Below are positions 1 to 11,590 of a stretch of DNA of 64,000 nt, one piece after another. The notes under the pieces are model-generated. The model made no database searches. It was not told the DNA's origin and was given only the letters and a program-made list of their open reading frames with translations. Origin of the DNA: Bursaphelenchus xylophilus (lineage: Eukaryota; Nematoda; Chromadorea; Rhabditida; Aphelenchoididae); NCBI GenBank assembly GCA_904066235.2, contig CAJFCV020000004.1:7068001-7132000 (forward strand), read 5' to 3'. Both the position numbers and the translations under genes were made by a program. Positions within the stretch are counted from its first letter, which is position 1; every line of letters begins with the position of its first letter.

Positions 1-1760
1 ATCTGATTGGTCGAAAATAAATAAGAGCAACTTGGTGTAAGCAGATTCACAAAATACGCATTGGATTCTGTATTACATTTATTTAAAAGAATAGTATTCG
101 ACGCAATAAGTAGACCGTAGAATTCCGAGGATTTGTGTAGATGACATTATCCATGCCTCAGACTCTTCAAAAGTGCAATCCCCAATGTTTATATACCCTT
201 CGTTTCATATTTTCATTTCGAGTTTTGTTTCAGAATATGGATTCAGAATCGGGTTTCAGTCATATCCGATTCCGATTTCCTTTCAATATAAATAAATTCT
301 GATTTTTTTATAATATTTTATACAATTTACATCAACATGCACATGTCTAAAAACTTTCGACGGAATTTTTTTTGCACTGTAATAAATTTTAAAACTCCAA
401 AAATGATTTATTTTGTAGGAAAGAATGGTCGAAGTGCAGGTGGTTGACTCTTAATAACAGTTTTCGATAATTAATTTTCGAGTATCAATAAAATTTAAAT
501 TAAAAATTTGAACGTAAGGCTGCTGTTTTGACCTCTTAAGTAATCTATTTTATTTTTATTTTTTTATGTCGGCCTTCCTTTCGCTTCACATTTATTTCCA
601 AAGTCATCAATCCCGGTATTGGATATGCCTTTTAATTTGTCTTTATCTCTTTGATTTATCCTTCTTTTCACCGTCTTTTTTCTCATCCGTTTTCTCATCA
701 AAAAAAAGAAACTTTAAAAGTTGAATTCTGTTTATAAGAGAGTCCCCGGAGCTCCTTGAATAAACATAACCAGGAGTATCCAGTGCCATCAAGTGTTACC
801 CATTTTAATTGAGTTTTCTCTAATTTGGAGATGCAAATTTTGAGAAAAAAAATATTTTTGTTTTCTCGAAGAAGCTCTCGGACGAAAGTTCGCATGGATT
901 TGATGACATTTTTTTGTTGGCTTTTGACCTTATTTTAAATTTTACTGTATTTTTATGCTTTTTTTAAGATCCAAAGAGTCCCACTTATGAGACTTTGAGT
1001 TCCAAATTTCAGTTATAATGGGATTATCTTACAAAAAATTAATTAGATTACTCGAAGATGATGTTCAAAGTGCAATAAACACATTTTGATTAATTTTTTG
1101 AATATTCAAAGCACCAAAAGTTCCATGAACAAGATATTTTTTATATAAAGATAGTTTCATCGAGTTTCCTTCTTATTTACTAGACAAAATACCACCCAGA
1201 AGTCATAATAGTAAAACTTTTTTCTTCCCTGGGGGCTTTTAATTTGTGATTTTTAATTTAATTTCTTCCGATTCTAAGCAGAACGTGCAACTCTTTGTTT
1301 AATTTTAGTATTAAAGGGAGGTCAGCCTAATCTTTCCAGCTAAAATTCTTTGATATAAATCTTGATTTGACCAAGTATTTGTTATTTTTGCTCAAAGAGA
1401 ATGACAAAGTTTGTTTCAATCGTTGTATAATAAACACTACTCTGCAAACACGCATTTCATTGTCAAATATCTTTACTGTTTTTTGGCTACTTTCTGGTTG
1501 CTTTTAGTATTTTTAATCTCGAATAAAATCCATTCTAAAGCGGCCCAAAGTCGATTGGGTTAATTGACCCTGGGGGCATGGCCCGGAACACTTGGGTTCA
1601 CTTATTTAAATTCCTCTGATTAACCTTGTAATCGCGGACAAGGGCCGAGGGTGGGCTCACTTAATGCTGGATCGAGCGAATTCTTCGTTTTCCCACTCTT
1701 TCTTTTTATATTGTACTTGCAGACATGACGTTAGAATTGGATTGATGAAATGCGCTTCAC
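1..1760. other. AT-rich intergenic sequence
   Basis: I see no supportable exon here. Short open frames exist, for example a minus-strand frame at 698-895, but they are low-complexity and lack splice signals or recognisable motifs. The last 250 bases, upstream of the GPCR start, are less AT-rich and probably contain its promoter or 5' leader; no motif is clear enough to name. Confidence 0.6.
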
Positions 1761-3897
1761 ATGAACATGGAGAACATCAGCAGTGCCCTCGGCGAAGATG
1801 AGGCCTTTCTGCATGAGTATGCGGAAGAAGAGGCCGCCCGGTGGACGATTAAGGTCGTCTTCTGCACCTTGTACTTCTTGTTATTTTTATTCGGAACTAT
1901 CGGAAATGGGTAAGTATCCGCCGCTTAACGTCACAGTAAAGTCTTCATAAATCATCCCGTTAATCTCAATTTAAGCTATTGACGTTCTAAGAAAACGTTT
2001 TTTATTTTAAAACTTTATAAATTAGCCCAATCATTGCGAAGACTAGTGCTATTATTTCTGCACTTGCTCTTTGCACTTTGAACTCTTGAGATGGAATTGT
2101 TTCAGATGTGTGATCATCATGTTAATTAACGTCCTCAGTCAGATGCATTCTCATGGGGCCAATAAACGGATCAATTCTTCTGGTACCACGCACGTTTTCA
2201 TTTACGTCCTGGGTAAGCAGTTCACGTACAGTGTCGGGCAGGATGCAGTGCTCAAAAGTGCCTTCCATTGCCTCACAGAGCCATTCCGAATGCAACCAAA
2301 TGCCTCACCGAAAATAACATTTTCTGGAAGCGAGAGAGAGAGAGAGAGAGAGAGATAGAGAGAGATTATGGTATTCGGAATGTCTTGAGGCAATGGGCGT
2401 TGACCTTTGAGATTTCCTGTGTTCTGAACATTTGCTAAGATTTTCAGTTTAATCAGATATCATAATACAAACTTCAGGGCTGAGTATTGTTGATTTCCTG
2501 GTTATAATGCATCTACCTCTGTTAATCTTTGATATCATTGAGGGCCAATGGATCTTCGGCCTGGTTATGTGTAAACTGTACTGGATCGGGGAGAGTGTTA
2601 ACAAACTTTTGAGTGCCTTCTTGATGTCTGTCCTCAGTTGGGATCGGTTTATGGCTGTCTGTGCACCCATCAAATCATTTCGGTAAGGAAATGCGAAGAA
2701 TAATATCAGAAATGTGCAGATATCGGACAAATAATGTGGCCATACTGGTGTTGATGATTTGCACAGCAGTAGCAATGGTATTGTTGTATCCGGTATTAAA
2801 AGAGTCGACTGTTCAGAGGGTCGATAAATCGACCATGTTGAAAATTGAAGATAACGACTCTCCAGGTAAAAACGTCATCTCTTTTAGAATATAAACTGTT
2901 TATTATCAAAGTAATAATGTAAAGTTCTACTTTCAGGATCAAATACCATCCAGAAATGTGTCTTTGAGACCAATACTCCCGCCTTCATGTTATATACATT
3001 TGCGTTTGGATTTCTGATGCCGGCCTTATTGATTTCTTTCTTTTATCTGCGTGTAATACTGTCATTGCGAGAGAAAACTAAAGGCGTCACCTTGGATAAA
3101 GGTTCATCAAATGCCACTCATCGATTACACAAAGTTACTCAACGAATTGTCACAGTAGTTTTATTTTATTTCTTCTGTTGGACCCCTTATTGGATGCTCA
3201 ACATTTTGCTGCAATTTCAAATCTTTGTTGTAAGTTTTTGATTACAAATTTATATCGTTTTAGACCTCCTGGTCGGGGCTTACGTTGAGTTCGGTCTTCT
3301 TCGCGGCCCATCTCTTGGTTTGTTTCAACTCGGCGGCGAATCCCGTTCTCTACGCTCTCATTAATCGAGAGCTCCGTCAACAACATGTGGCGGCATTAAT
3401 GAAGCGAAGGAAGAGTAATAATATTCTCAAAACGACATTCTCCATCGACAAAATATCTCAACGTCCATCGATGGGAACACCTTATGTGGGGACTCTGCGA
3501 AGACACACGACTGTATTTGAGAGAGTCTCATCTCAATCTTCTTTGGACTCAAAAATGTTGGTGGCGTTGGAAGCCGCCAAAGCGAGATGCAGAACCAGCT
3601 TGCCTCAGAGCAAATTACATGTTTCGTAAGTCACTGATGTCATTTAGTGTACTTATATGATGTCATGTGTCTCTGTTATAAAAATTAATACCCACGAGCT
3701 AAAATCAACCTTTTTTCAGTCTAAATGGTCTCTGCTCCCTGATCACTCCAAAAACAGCCTCTACTCTCAATAATAACGATAATCTTGAACATCTGATCAA
3801 GTCCACCTACTCTCAGCCGTCGTTATCAACGGCCACTTCGTCGATGAATAGAGATGAGAGTATGATTATCGACGGAAACAGGGATGCCTTCTTGTAA
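1761..3897 (+). CDS. Class A neuropeptide-type GPCR (somatostatin/allatostatin-C/opioid-like)
   Basis: Seven exons close in phase: 1761-1909, 2106-2212, 2478-2682, 2720-2865, 2937-3229, 3264-3625 and 3720-3897, giving 479 aa. All seven helices are visible. TM1 ends in GTIGNG, TM2 has LSIVDFLV, and TM3 ends in [10 protein letters not shown], where DRF replaces the usual DRY. TM6 has FFCWTPYW and TM7 has the NPxxY motif (NPVLYAL). After TM7 there is a long Ser/Thr-rich cytoplasmic tail of about 150 residues, typical of arrestin- and kinase-regulated receptors. The IKSFRYR segment after TM3 recalls somatostatin and opioid receptors. The start is the first ATG in the exon 1 frame; two earlier ATGs run into stops. 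The ligand is not determinable. A polyadenylation signal lies at 3938-3943. Gene structure is secure; the subfamily is inferred. Confidence 0.85.
2332..2366. repeat. (GA)n microsatellite
   Basis: A run of GA dinucleotides with one GATA interruption lies in GPCR intron 2. It is a simple repeat and likely length-polymorphic. Confidence 0.9.
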
Positions 3898-3937
3898 ATA
3901 TATTTATTTTTGATTTTGGGTACTAGGTAGAGGTGTA

Positions 3938-3943
3938 AATAAA
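3938..3943 (+). terminator. Polyadenylation signal of the GPCR gene
   Basis: An AATAAA lies 41 nt past the GPCR stop codon, a normal spacing for a nematode 3' end. The rest of 3898-4365 is an AT-rich convergent intergenic stretch with no gene. Confidence 0.6.
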
Positions 3944-4365
3944 CTGATTGACTTTTCAAGTATGTATGTACAATCGAAAAATAATAAATAAACCCCAATA
4001 TAGAAGTTTTAAATCCTGAAACATGCATGCACGTATCGCTTTTAAAAAAAGCAATAAACGCATTGCCAAATTCAAAAAAAAAAATACTTATACGTTTATA
4101 AAAAGCAATGTGTACAAATATTATAATACAATTGACAGGCGGTAAAACTTATTGGCTTTGAAAACCTGCGAATGAACTCGATTGGACTCGACTGGATGAG
4201 CTTGGAAATATAAATCTATTGGTTACTTGAACAATCATTTAATCTCATTCTCCAATTCCTCAAAAGATTCATTTGTCCTCGACATTTCCGTCATTTCCCG
4301 GTCTCCAAATTCAGATGGAACTTTTAGCCTTCTAAAAAACAAGATTTTATTTAGAAGCGGATGCC

Positions 4366-5457
4366 CTACTCCGTGGATGGATAAGCTCCATTGACCGGCA
4401 TCATTTGTCTGGGTTTTGTGGCCAAGGACAGTTTGGCAGTGCATTCATTCCAGTCGGACCAAAACTCTTCTTTTATATTGCGAAGATAGTCGATTATATT
4501 CCGACAGTCAGTCTCCATATAATTCTTGAGATCTTTGTTTAAGGGACAGTAATAAAACATGCACAAGTGCCCAAAAGCAGTGGCGTCTAACTAGAATCAT
4601 ATTCTTAAAGGTCATCTAGAGGTGATCATCTATGACACCGTGGTGATTGAAATAAGCAGAAAATTAACCTACCGACGTTAATTTATCGCCCATCATGTAC
4701 TTTTTATCCCCCAGGAACGAAGCCAAGGCCTTTAGTTTATCTGTGGTCGCTTTCATTACATCCGCTGGCAGTTGTCGCCCAATTCCTTGAGCGCGACATC
4801 TATTTTTATACTATAATATGTAAATGATTTCACTTTAGCAGTCTGCATTTACATTTCTTTTGAGTCTTGACACCATCCACGTTCTAAATAACAGCCTTCT
4901 CCATCCATGAAAATGCCCCAAAAGTCCATCATCGGTCGATAAAAATGACAGATTCAGTGATCGATAATAAGCGGCTGACCTAAAGTATGGTAAAATAAAG
5001 TAGAGTAGACCCTCACCATGATAATGAATCCTCGATCAGAGCTTGATAAGCAATAAAGTCGGCGGATTCTTTGTCCGTGAGGTTCTCATCCATTGGAACA
5101 TGGAACAAACGGGATAATTCGGCGATTATGTAACTGGTATCACACAATTGGCGACCATTTAATTCGACAAAAGGCAATTGGCCGCGCTCTGATTTGAATT
5201 TGAATTGATTGTCGATGTTCTGAAGATGAGAATTTTGGATTAAAATGACTCAAGTTTCTATTTAAAACCACAATTTTCTCCCAAAATTCCTCTTTTTATG
5301 TAGGAGAACTTACTTGATATGGGATCTCGGCCATCCTCAGCCAAGTCTCCATTTTCAGACAGTACGGCGATATACTCGGAATACATCCTGCTCGAGGAAA
5401 TTGGATCAAGTAAACGCAATCCTTTTGCCAATCCCTCACAATTAATGGAACGGACAT
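4366..5457 (-). CDS. CDR/FAXC-family protein (metaxin/GST-like fold)
   Basis: Five minus-strand exons close in phase: 5457-5314, 5219-5017, 4979-4853, 4810-4673 and 4590-4366, giving about 278 aa from the ATG at 5457. The N-terminal part carries the family signature VYLIQFPRAGCIPSISPYC followed by LKMETWLRMAEIPY. A thioredoxin-like half then has RGQLPFVELNGRQL, and a helical GST-C half has FLGDKKYMMGDKLTSLDATAF. This matches the failed-axon-connections and C. elegans cadmium-responsive (CDR) proteins. The frame stays open upstream of this ATG and encodes a hydrophobic stretch (GFLFGCCIVVGMSV), like the N-terminal membrane segment of CDR proteins. A TTTTAG acceptor at 5490-5495 could join an upstream first exon that I could not place. 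No enzymatic reaction is assigned; roles in detoxification or axon biology are family inferences. Confidence 0.8.
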
Positions 5458-5489
5458 CCCTACCACAATACAACATCCGAAAAGAAACC

Positions 5490-5820
5490 CTAAAACGATC
5501 CCAAAGACATGTGAATTGTCATGGAGATCGCATCAGCCAGAGGGCATCGTAAAAATAATGTTTCGTTTGTAAAGAAAGGCCCAAAAAAGAGTCAAAAAAG
5601 TGGTCCAAAACGGAAACGGAAGCCATGCAGTACTTATACAACTTGGCATTGCAGAAACACACCTTCATGATAGATGACAGGGTCAGCTGAGCAGAAAATC
5701 CGCGAGCTCTATGAATTTGGAGTTATAAAAGGACAAATAAACAACAGACTATATACTAGTAATGAAACACAAAAAGGTTCGATCAAACACTATGTTCATT
5801 TATAGTCATCATTCCTGGGT
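5490..5820. other. Intergenic; 5' end of CDR-like gene unresolved
   Basis: This stretch probably holds the missing first exon or leader of the CDR-like gene and the 3' UTR of rpn-6, which lies upstream on the same strand. A minus-strand frame with an ATG near 5625 encodes about 35 residues but cannot be joined in phase to the next exon, so it is not annotated. Confidence 0.4.
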
Positions 5821-7669
5821 TTATTCCGTGCGAGGAGCTGATGAAGTGCTGCCAGTCTGACTGCTGGCACTCGAAGTTCTTTTCACCTTCTTCCCCGCCT
5901 TTTTCCTCTTCTTTTCCACCGGTTTCTCCACATCACTTGCCTTCACCCTGGTTTCCATAAGACGCAACTTATGGGCCATCAAATAAGTTGCATTTACAGT
6001 CTAAAAACGATACTTAAAAATTAAAACCAATCAGATCAAAACTTGAATTTAAGAAACCTAAAACGGAATGAACATACATCCGAGAGGACATGGATAATAT
6101 CGACGGCATTTTTGTATCCTTCTTCCTTCCCTGGATGTTCATGAACATAGATAACCCCATAGCTCTGATCCAAACAACCATAAAACACCTTATCCAATAA
6201 CATTAAGGCCAATTTCTTTTCGACCCGCACTTGAGGAAGCCCGATTTTATCAGCAATGAATTTGAGTTCAACAACTTTGTACGGCTCGATCAGACGACAC
6301 AATTCCCTCTCGATCATTGACTCGGATAAAGTTGAGAAATGAGATTTGACCACTCGATCCTCCATCAACTCTTTCTTGTAGGTCTCGAAAGCCTGAAAAT
6401 ATTTATGACATTATTTAGGACTGTAATTAAATCACAGATAAGCTACAGTAACCTTACCGCCAAAAATGTCTTCAGGACTCTGCTGTAAAAGGCCTTCCCG
6501 ACTTCTCTCATAGCCTCCAATTCTGACCCGAAATATTTGATTGCTTGTTTGCCCGTCAAGATCTTATCTATTGCCTCAGGCTCATTGAGCATAATCTTGG
6601 AAAGACACATGTACTTCAAGGCCTTGGTTCCCATCACTTTATCCTCGGCCTGATCCGCGTTCTCAAAGGCTTCGTAGAAGTAAGAAAAGGCCGTTTTAAA
6701 ATCATGGTCTTCTGCAGCATGGAGAATACCCGATTGGAGGTCGAGTTCGGACTAAAATTACATTACGATTGACTACAAAGTATGTAAATTTAAATAGCAG
6801 ATGTACTGGGATGATGACTTGCTTGAGTTTTTGGATTCATATACATAGCATTTGCAGTCGTCTTAGCTCCAACCAAGGCTGATTTGGCTCTGGAAAGATT
6901 GCCCAAACAGAATAAACTCTTGCTTTCCTCGATCTGAACTTCAACGAGGACATCTTTATCATCAATCTTCTTAAGTTCCTTGATTAAAGTCAGCGCTGCA
7001 AGTAAAGAAACTACTGTATAACCCTTTAGAGCAATTTGGGTAAATGAATTTCTCTATTATTTATCTCCTTATCTTAAACTAGTTTTAACAAAAAAAACTC
7101 ACCCAGAGAATTGGCGTCTGTATATCTACCAATGTCATTGTAAAGACGAACCAATCTTGCCTCGAGGGTTTGTCTCAGATAAACTCTTTTCTGCTCTTTC
7201 GCCCATTCAACGCATTCTTTGCAAAGATCCACCTGAATTAAGTGTAATCTGTATGATTGAAAGCCTACTTTAATCTGGGCATCCTCATCAATAACGAGGC
7301 TGTAATCGACCAGAGTTCTCACCAATTTCCCGGCCTTGGCCTTTCCCAAAACAGCCAAGAAGGGGCGAGTCGAGAGGATCAGATTTTTCAACTCTAAAAT
7401 AACAAGATTACGGTAACGCTCTTACCCTCCGTATTCTTTTCACCGCTCAATTTTTTCCCCACCGCCAGAACAGCGTCCTCCCGAGCTTTCACTTGAACTT
7501 CGTCGTTAGCTTTGATCGGAATGGAAACTAATAAAAATTAGAAAGAAAAGAAGGTCGTCCTACAGAGTTTCTTCAGCTCTTCGACCGTCAGATTGGCTAG
7601 ACTAGTTTGGGAATTTTGAGTGGGCGGGGTAGCGGCCTGAGAAGATCGAGACATTACTTGACCGGACAT
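5821..7669 (-). CDS. rpn-6: 26S proteasome regulatory subunit RPN-6 (PSMD11)
   Basis: Eight exons: 7669-7564, 7527-7426, 7393-7269, 7232-7103, 6995-6823, 6751-6458, 6392-6078 and 6000-5821, giving 474 aa. The protein is the PCI-domain lid subunit that helps clamp the lid to the core particle. Conserved segments include [72 protein letters not shown] and the winged-helix part [19 protein letters not shown]. Exon 5 ends in a GC donor (GCAAGT at 6822), the only way to keep the conserved [11 protein letters not shown] junction in frame. The last exon replaces the short human C terminus by a Lys/Arg-rich then Ser/Thr-rich tail of about 40 residues, ending in RTE. The start is the ATG of MSGQVMSR, since a longer upstream frame is unlike the family. 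Function is well established. Confidence 0.95.
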
Positions 7670-8276
7670 GATCCAAAAACAGCGGAAAATGAAAGCCAAT
7701 TTAATTTTTTTCCATGTTTTTATTTTTTGAAAATTTGCGTAATTCTGAAAATTCGGCCGGTAACTCACGATCAGGATAAAAAACTAACGTTAGTAATGAT
7801 AAAATCAGAAAAGGTGGACATATTGCAAGTCTTCGCCAATTCTCCGCCGAGCCTTCGCCGAGTGTCCGCCGGCCATCCAACGGCTTTGCCAGGCCTCGTA
7901 GGCACTTACCACACTGACCCTGTTGACCCGAACTGTCGTCGACCCGAAAAGTCGTGACGCGGAAAATTCAGAATGTGAACCTTGGGAAAAGATATTCTTT
8001 GAATTTCTAAAATCTATGAAACCTGACTAAAGTTGCAGACATTTAAGTGTGGCTATCCATATTTCGTTGGAGAAGTAAACTGTCAACCAAAGATATCGAT
8101 TGCATTACATCGTCATCGTATTTTATCCATTTCGAAATGACTCAACCTTCCCTCCAATTCTGCCCAACCCTTCCTTTTTCATTGTGAAGGTAGACTCAGC
8201 CTCAATCCGCATTAATATTATCACTATACTCTGATAACATCTTCCAACACCTTTTTTCCTTGTTTCATTCCCAAAA
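7670..8276. promoter_or_regulatory. Divergent promoter region between rpn-6 and RTK-A
   Basis: About 600 bases separate two divergently transcribed starts. The middle (about 7840-7960) is locally GC-rich with repeats of a CCG/CGAA type. No exon is supportable. The region must hold both promoters, but no factor site is clear enough to call. Confidence 0.45.
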
Positions 8277-11200
8277 ATGGCTGGTGCCCCGGTCATATTT
8301 TCTGTTATTCTTCTGTTTCTTGCCCAAAAAAACTTTGCAATTACCTCCAAACCCACTTATTATGTGTTGCCGATGTTGGAGAATGCTACGGCCGAATTGG
8401 TAGGCGATTATGGCTACCTCCGACAAGCTATTGATCCGTTGATTTCAAACACACAGGCAGTCATGGGGAGGTGAAAAAAGATTTTGATGACGAAATTACA
8501 CGATCCCCTTATTGAGTATTAAAAAATTAAATTATTTCAGAGATTCGATGAGTTATTTGCTCCCGGATTATCGCACAGTAACTCCTTGTACGATCGGGAC
8601 TTCCAGCAGTTGTGCTGTTGCCCAGATCCCCAATTCAAGTCTGTATTTGTCTTCAGGCAATACCTACCAAATGATGGATAAGTTCATTCGAATCCTCCAA
8701 GATGCGAATGCCTACAGTATCCAGAGATCCGAGTTTTTGATCTTCACAAATATTAATTGCAGTAATGTAAGGAATGATAATATGTATCCAGATGTCTACG
8801 ATATGTTTGTGACCAACTTTGAGAAGACGTTGAATACTATTAAGAGCAGTAATTTGCATACTTACATCTTCTGGAATCGAGTGAGTCCTTCAAAATTTAA
8901 ATTATTTTTTGGTTCCATGTGATCATGAGAACCTTACTTTAGCTAGAAACAATGTCCGGACCATGCAAAAACCTTAAGGATTATAAAGACACAAAGCTAG
9001 TCTATATCTCCCAAACCAATTGGAATATGACCGGATTTAAGGAGGAAGTAAAGTAGGTTAAAATTGGAGATGAAGATGTTGGTCTAGGCAAAAGTTTGTG
9101 GAAGAATGGGACGCCACAGGTTCCGGAGGAGCTCTTTCTCCGGAAGAAGAAGAAGGTAACTTTAAATCGTATCACAATTTTTTTGACAATCCTTTTTTAA
9201 TTTCAGGAGGTTACGCGGCGGTGATTGGGGGATCTGTCGGCGGGTTTGTTTTCCTCGCCCTTACCGCCCTCGGCATTTACTTGTATCGAAAACGGAAACG
9301 GGAGCAAAAATTAAGGTAACTTTAGTTGTTTCAATACTTCTTTGCTACCTCTCATTTTTTCATTTTCTAATTTGAAATTTGCAGAGAATTCGCGGAATCC
9401 CACAAACACTCTTCTAAAAAGGATACTGTCAATATAAAGACCGATGATAGATACGAAATTGACAACAAAGACCTTACTTTCGACTATGACATCATTTTGG
9501 GGTCTGGAGTTTCTGGAAAAGTTTATAAAGGGAGTCTGGACAGATTTAATGTGGAAACAAGGGAATTTACGAAGGTCGAGGTCGCAATTAAGATCGCTCA
9601 TGTGGTCGCTAAACAGGCTGTTAAGTGAGTATTCTGTTTGCAATTAAACTTTTATTAGAACTACTAAGACCATGTAACATTATACCTTCCAGAAATGATA
9701 TGTTGCGCGAGATAAGTCTAATGAAATGTCTGAGCAACCATCCCCACATCCTCCAATTAGTCGGATGTATCAGTGATCCCTCAAATCCCGTACTGGCAAC
9801 TGAATATTGCGCCAATGGAGATCTTCTTCATGTCCTCAGAGAGCATGCTTTGCATTTTTGGGTAATTATTGTAATCAGAAACTGACGTCATTTGCAGGAT
9901 CCAGAGCCTTGTCGTCGAGTAAAAATCTGTTTATTGATGGCCGATATCTACAAAATTGCAGAACAAATCGCCAGTGCTATGGTAAGCAAAGAAAAATTAA
10001 AATTAAAAAAAGCTTTGTAATCACAACACCGGAAGGCTCAAACTGTTCTTTAGGGTTACATTGCCAGTAAAAAGTACGTCCATCGGGATCTGGCAGCCAG
10101 AAACGTCTTTATAACGGCTGAAATGGAGATAAAAGTTGGGGACTTCGGATTGTGTAGACAATATCAGGAAGATTTTTACACACAGCAAGCAGGGAAGCTG
10201 CCGATTAAATATATGGCATTGGAGTCGCTTAAAGACTTTAGTTTCAGCGAACGGACGGACGTGTAAGTCTGGTAAAGATGTAATGATTTGTGATCTAACA
10301 AGTAAGGCAAGACAATAAGAGTTTCCTCGTTTCAGATGGTCTTACGGCGTCTTATTTTTCGAAATTTTGTCTGGTGGAGAAAAGCCCTACTCCGATATCC
10401 AGAATGAAGATATGGTTTATTATTTAGAGAACGGGAGAAGACTCCAATTACCGGAGCAAACCCCAGCTGAATTGCAAGTTTTTATATATTTTCTCACCCA
10501 CAACTACATACATTTAAAACTCGCTTTTTACGAATCTGAAGACCAAATGTTTGTAAGAAAAGTGTGGTTCAAAACAAAGCATTGAAAGCGTAAACCTTTC
10601 AAAAAAATATAACTTTGAAAAAAGTGTTAATTTTGATGTAACCCTGTTATAAATGGAAATGTTTTTTTATACTATTTTCTAAAAATCTGAGATCAGAATT
10701 TACACGTTTTCAAAATTACACTTATTAAGAAAAATCTTGTCACTTACATTTATACTTTTACACTTACATACAACAAACTTCATTAACACTTTTTCAAAGT
10801 TTTTGAAAAATTTACACATGCAATACTATTTTTTGAATCACATTTTTCTTACAAAAATGTTAGTGAAACGAAAGTTCCTGAAATCTTTCCGTTTTAGTCT
10901 GCCCAGTTATTTTTTTCTTCCTTGTGGGCGAAAAAATTGAATTTTCTCGGAACCCCTCTTGTATGTTTGATTCGTTTCGAATCATTATGTATTCCTTTTG
11001 ACGATGAGGCACAAAAAAATTGCGACGTTTCGTCTGTCAGCCGGTAAAAGCACGATTCGGATGTCGTCGTTGGGATCCTTTAGCCGATAGTTCCATTTCT
11101 CAATTATATTTTTATAGATCCGATCTGATACATCGATGTTGGCTGGTCGATCCACTGGAAAGGCCAACCTTTGAGGAGCTTACAAAGAAAATGAGGGAAT

Positions 11201-11289
11201 TCCAAGGCCTTAGTCCCATTTCCGATGACGTCATCGCAATGGAAAACGAGACAGAAGAAGATGAGGAAGAAAAGGAAAGGGATGAGTAA
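8277..11289 (+). CDS. Receptor tyrosine kinase A, nematode small-ectodomain (KIN-16-like) type
   Basis: Eleven exons close in phase: 8277-8470, 8541-8880, 8943-9052, 9088-9155, 9207-9315, 9385-9624, 9693-9861, 9898-9981, 10054-10262, 10336-10473 and 11118-11289, giving 610 aa. A signal peptide (residues 1 to about 20) is followed by a roughly 200-residue ectodomain of unrecognised family with a few cysteines and N-glycosylation sites. A TM helix follows at about 240-262. The kinase domain has LGSGVSGKVYKG, VAIK (Lys343), HRDLAARN (Asp450), DFG (468-470) and WSYGVLFFEI, so it looks active. The tail is strongly acidic (Glu/Asp-rich). The last intron (10474-11117) starts with GC rather than GT and carries an inverted repeat. 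Gene B is a tandem paralog with the same intron positions. A polyadenylation signal lies at 11357-11362. Tyrosine kinase activity is a safe inference; the ligand is unknown. Confidence 0.9.
10545..10860. repeat. Degenerate inverted repeat in RTK-A last intron
   Basis: A left arm at about 10545-10640 and a right arm at about 10770-10860 are imperfect reverse complements. Shared blocks include TTGTAAGAAAA..GTG.TTCAAAA and AACTTTGAAAAA.GTGTTAA. The spacer is about 130 nt. It looks like an old, decayed MITE or foldback element inside the GC-AG intron. Confidence 0.65.
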
Positions 11290-11590
11290 ACATTAATTGT
11301 ATTGCCATGCACGGTTATTAATGATCTCAATCTCGATGTCATAATATCTTCTTGTTAATAAAGTTTCACAAAGATGACGTCACTTCGCTTACATTTTTTA
11401 AAAATGACTTAATTAAATCTTATCTTAAAATCTTTTACAAAAATAAAAGCAATAAATTATGTCTTATTTTTAATCTTCCACTTTTCTGGACGGCAGCTTT
11501 TATTTCAAAAGAAGAAACAAGCCCTGCAGACACTAATTTATCATCACAATGGACTGATAACAATAATTTTGTTCAAACGCATAATTCCTA
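11290..11590. other. Short spacer between tandem RTK genes
   Basis: A polyadenylation signal (AATAAA, 11357-11362) lies 68 nt past the RTK-A stop. The remaining roughly 230 bases are AT-rich and end at the RTK-B start. The spacing is compatible with either a separate promoter or an operon; I see no decisive signal. Confidence 0.5.

Noticed and set aside
10737..10940. Plus-strand frame within the last RTK-A intron
   Set aside because: It lies inside the inverted repeat, interrupts the kinase domain, and has no kinase homology.
8277..11289. Suspicion that RTK-A is broken because no GT donor joins its last two exons
   Set aside because: A GC donor (GCAAGT at 10474) restores frame exactly, as in several other genes here.
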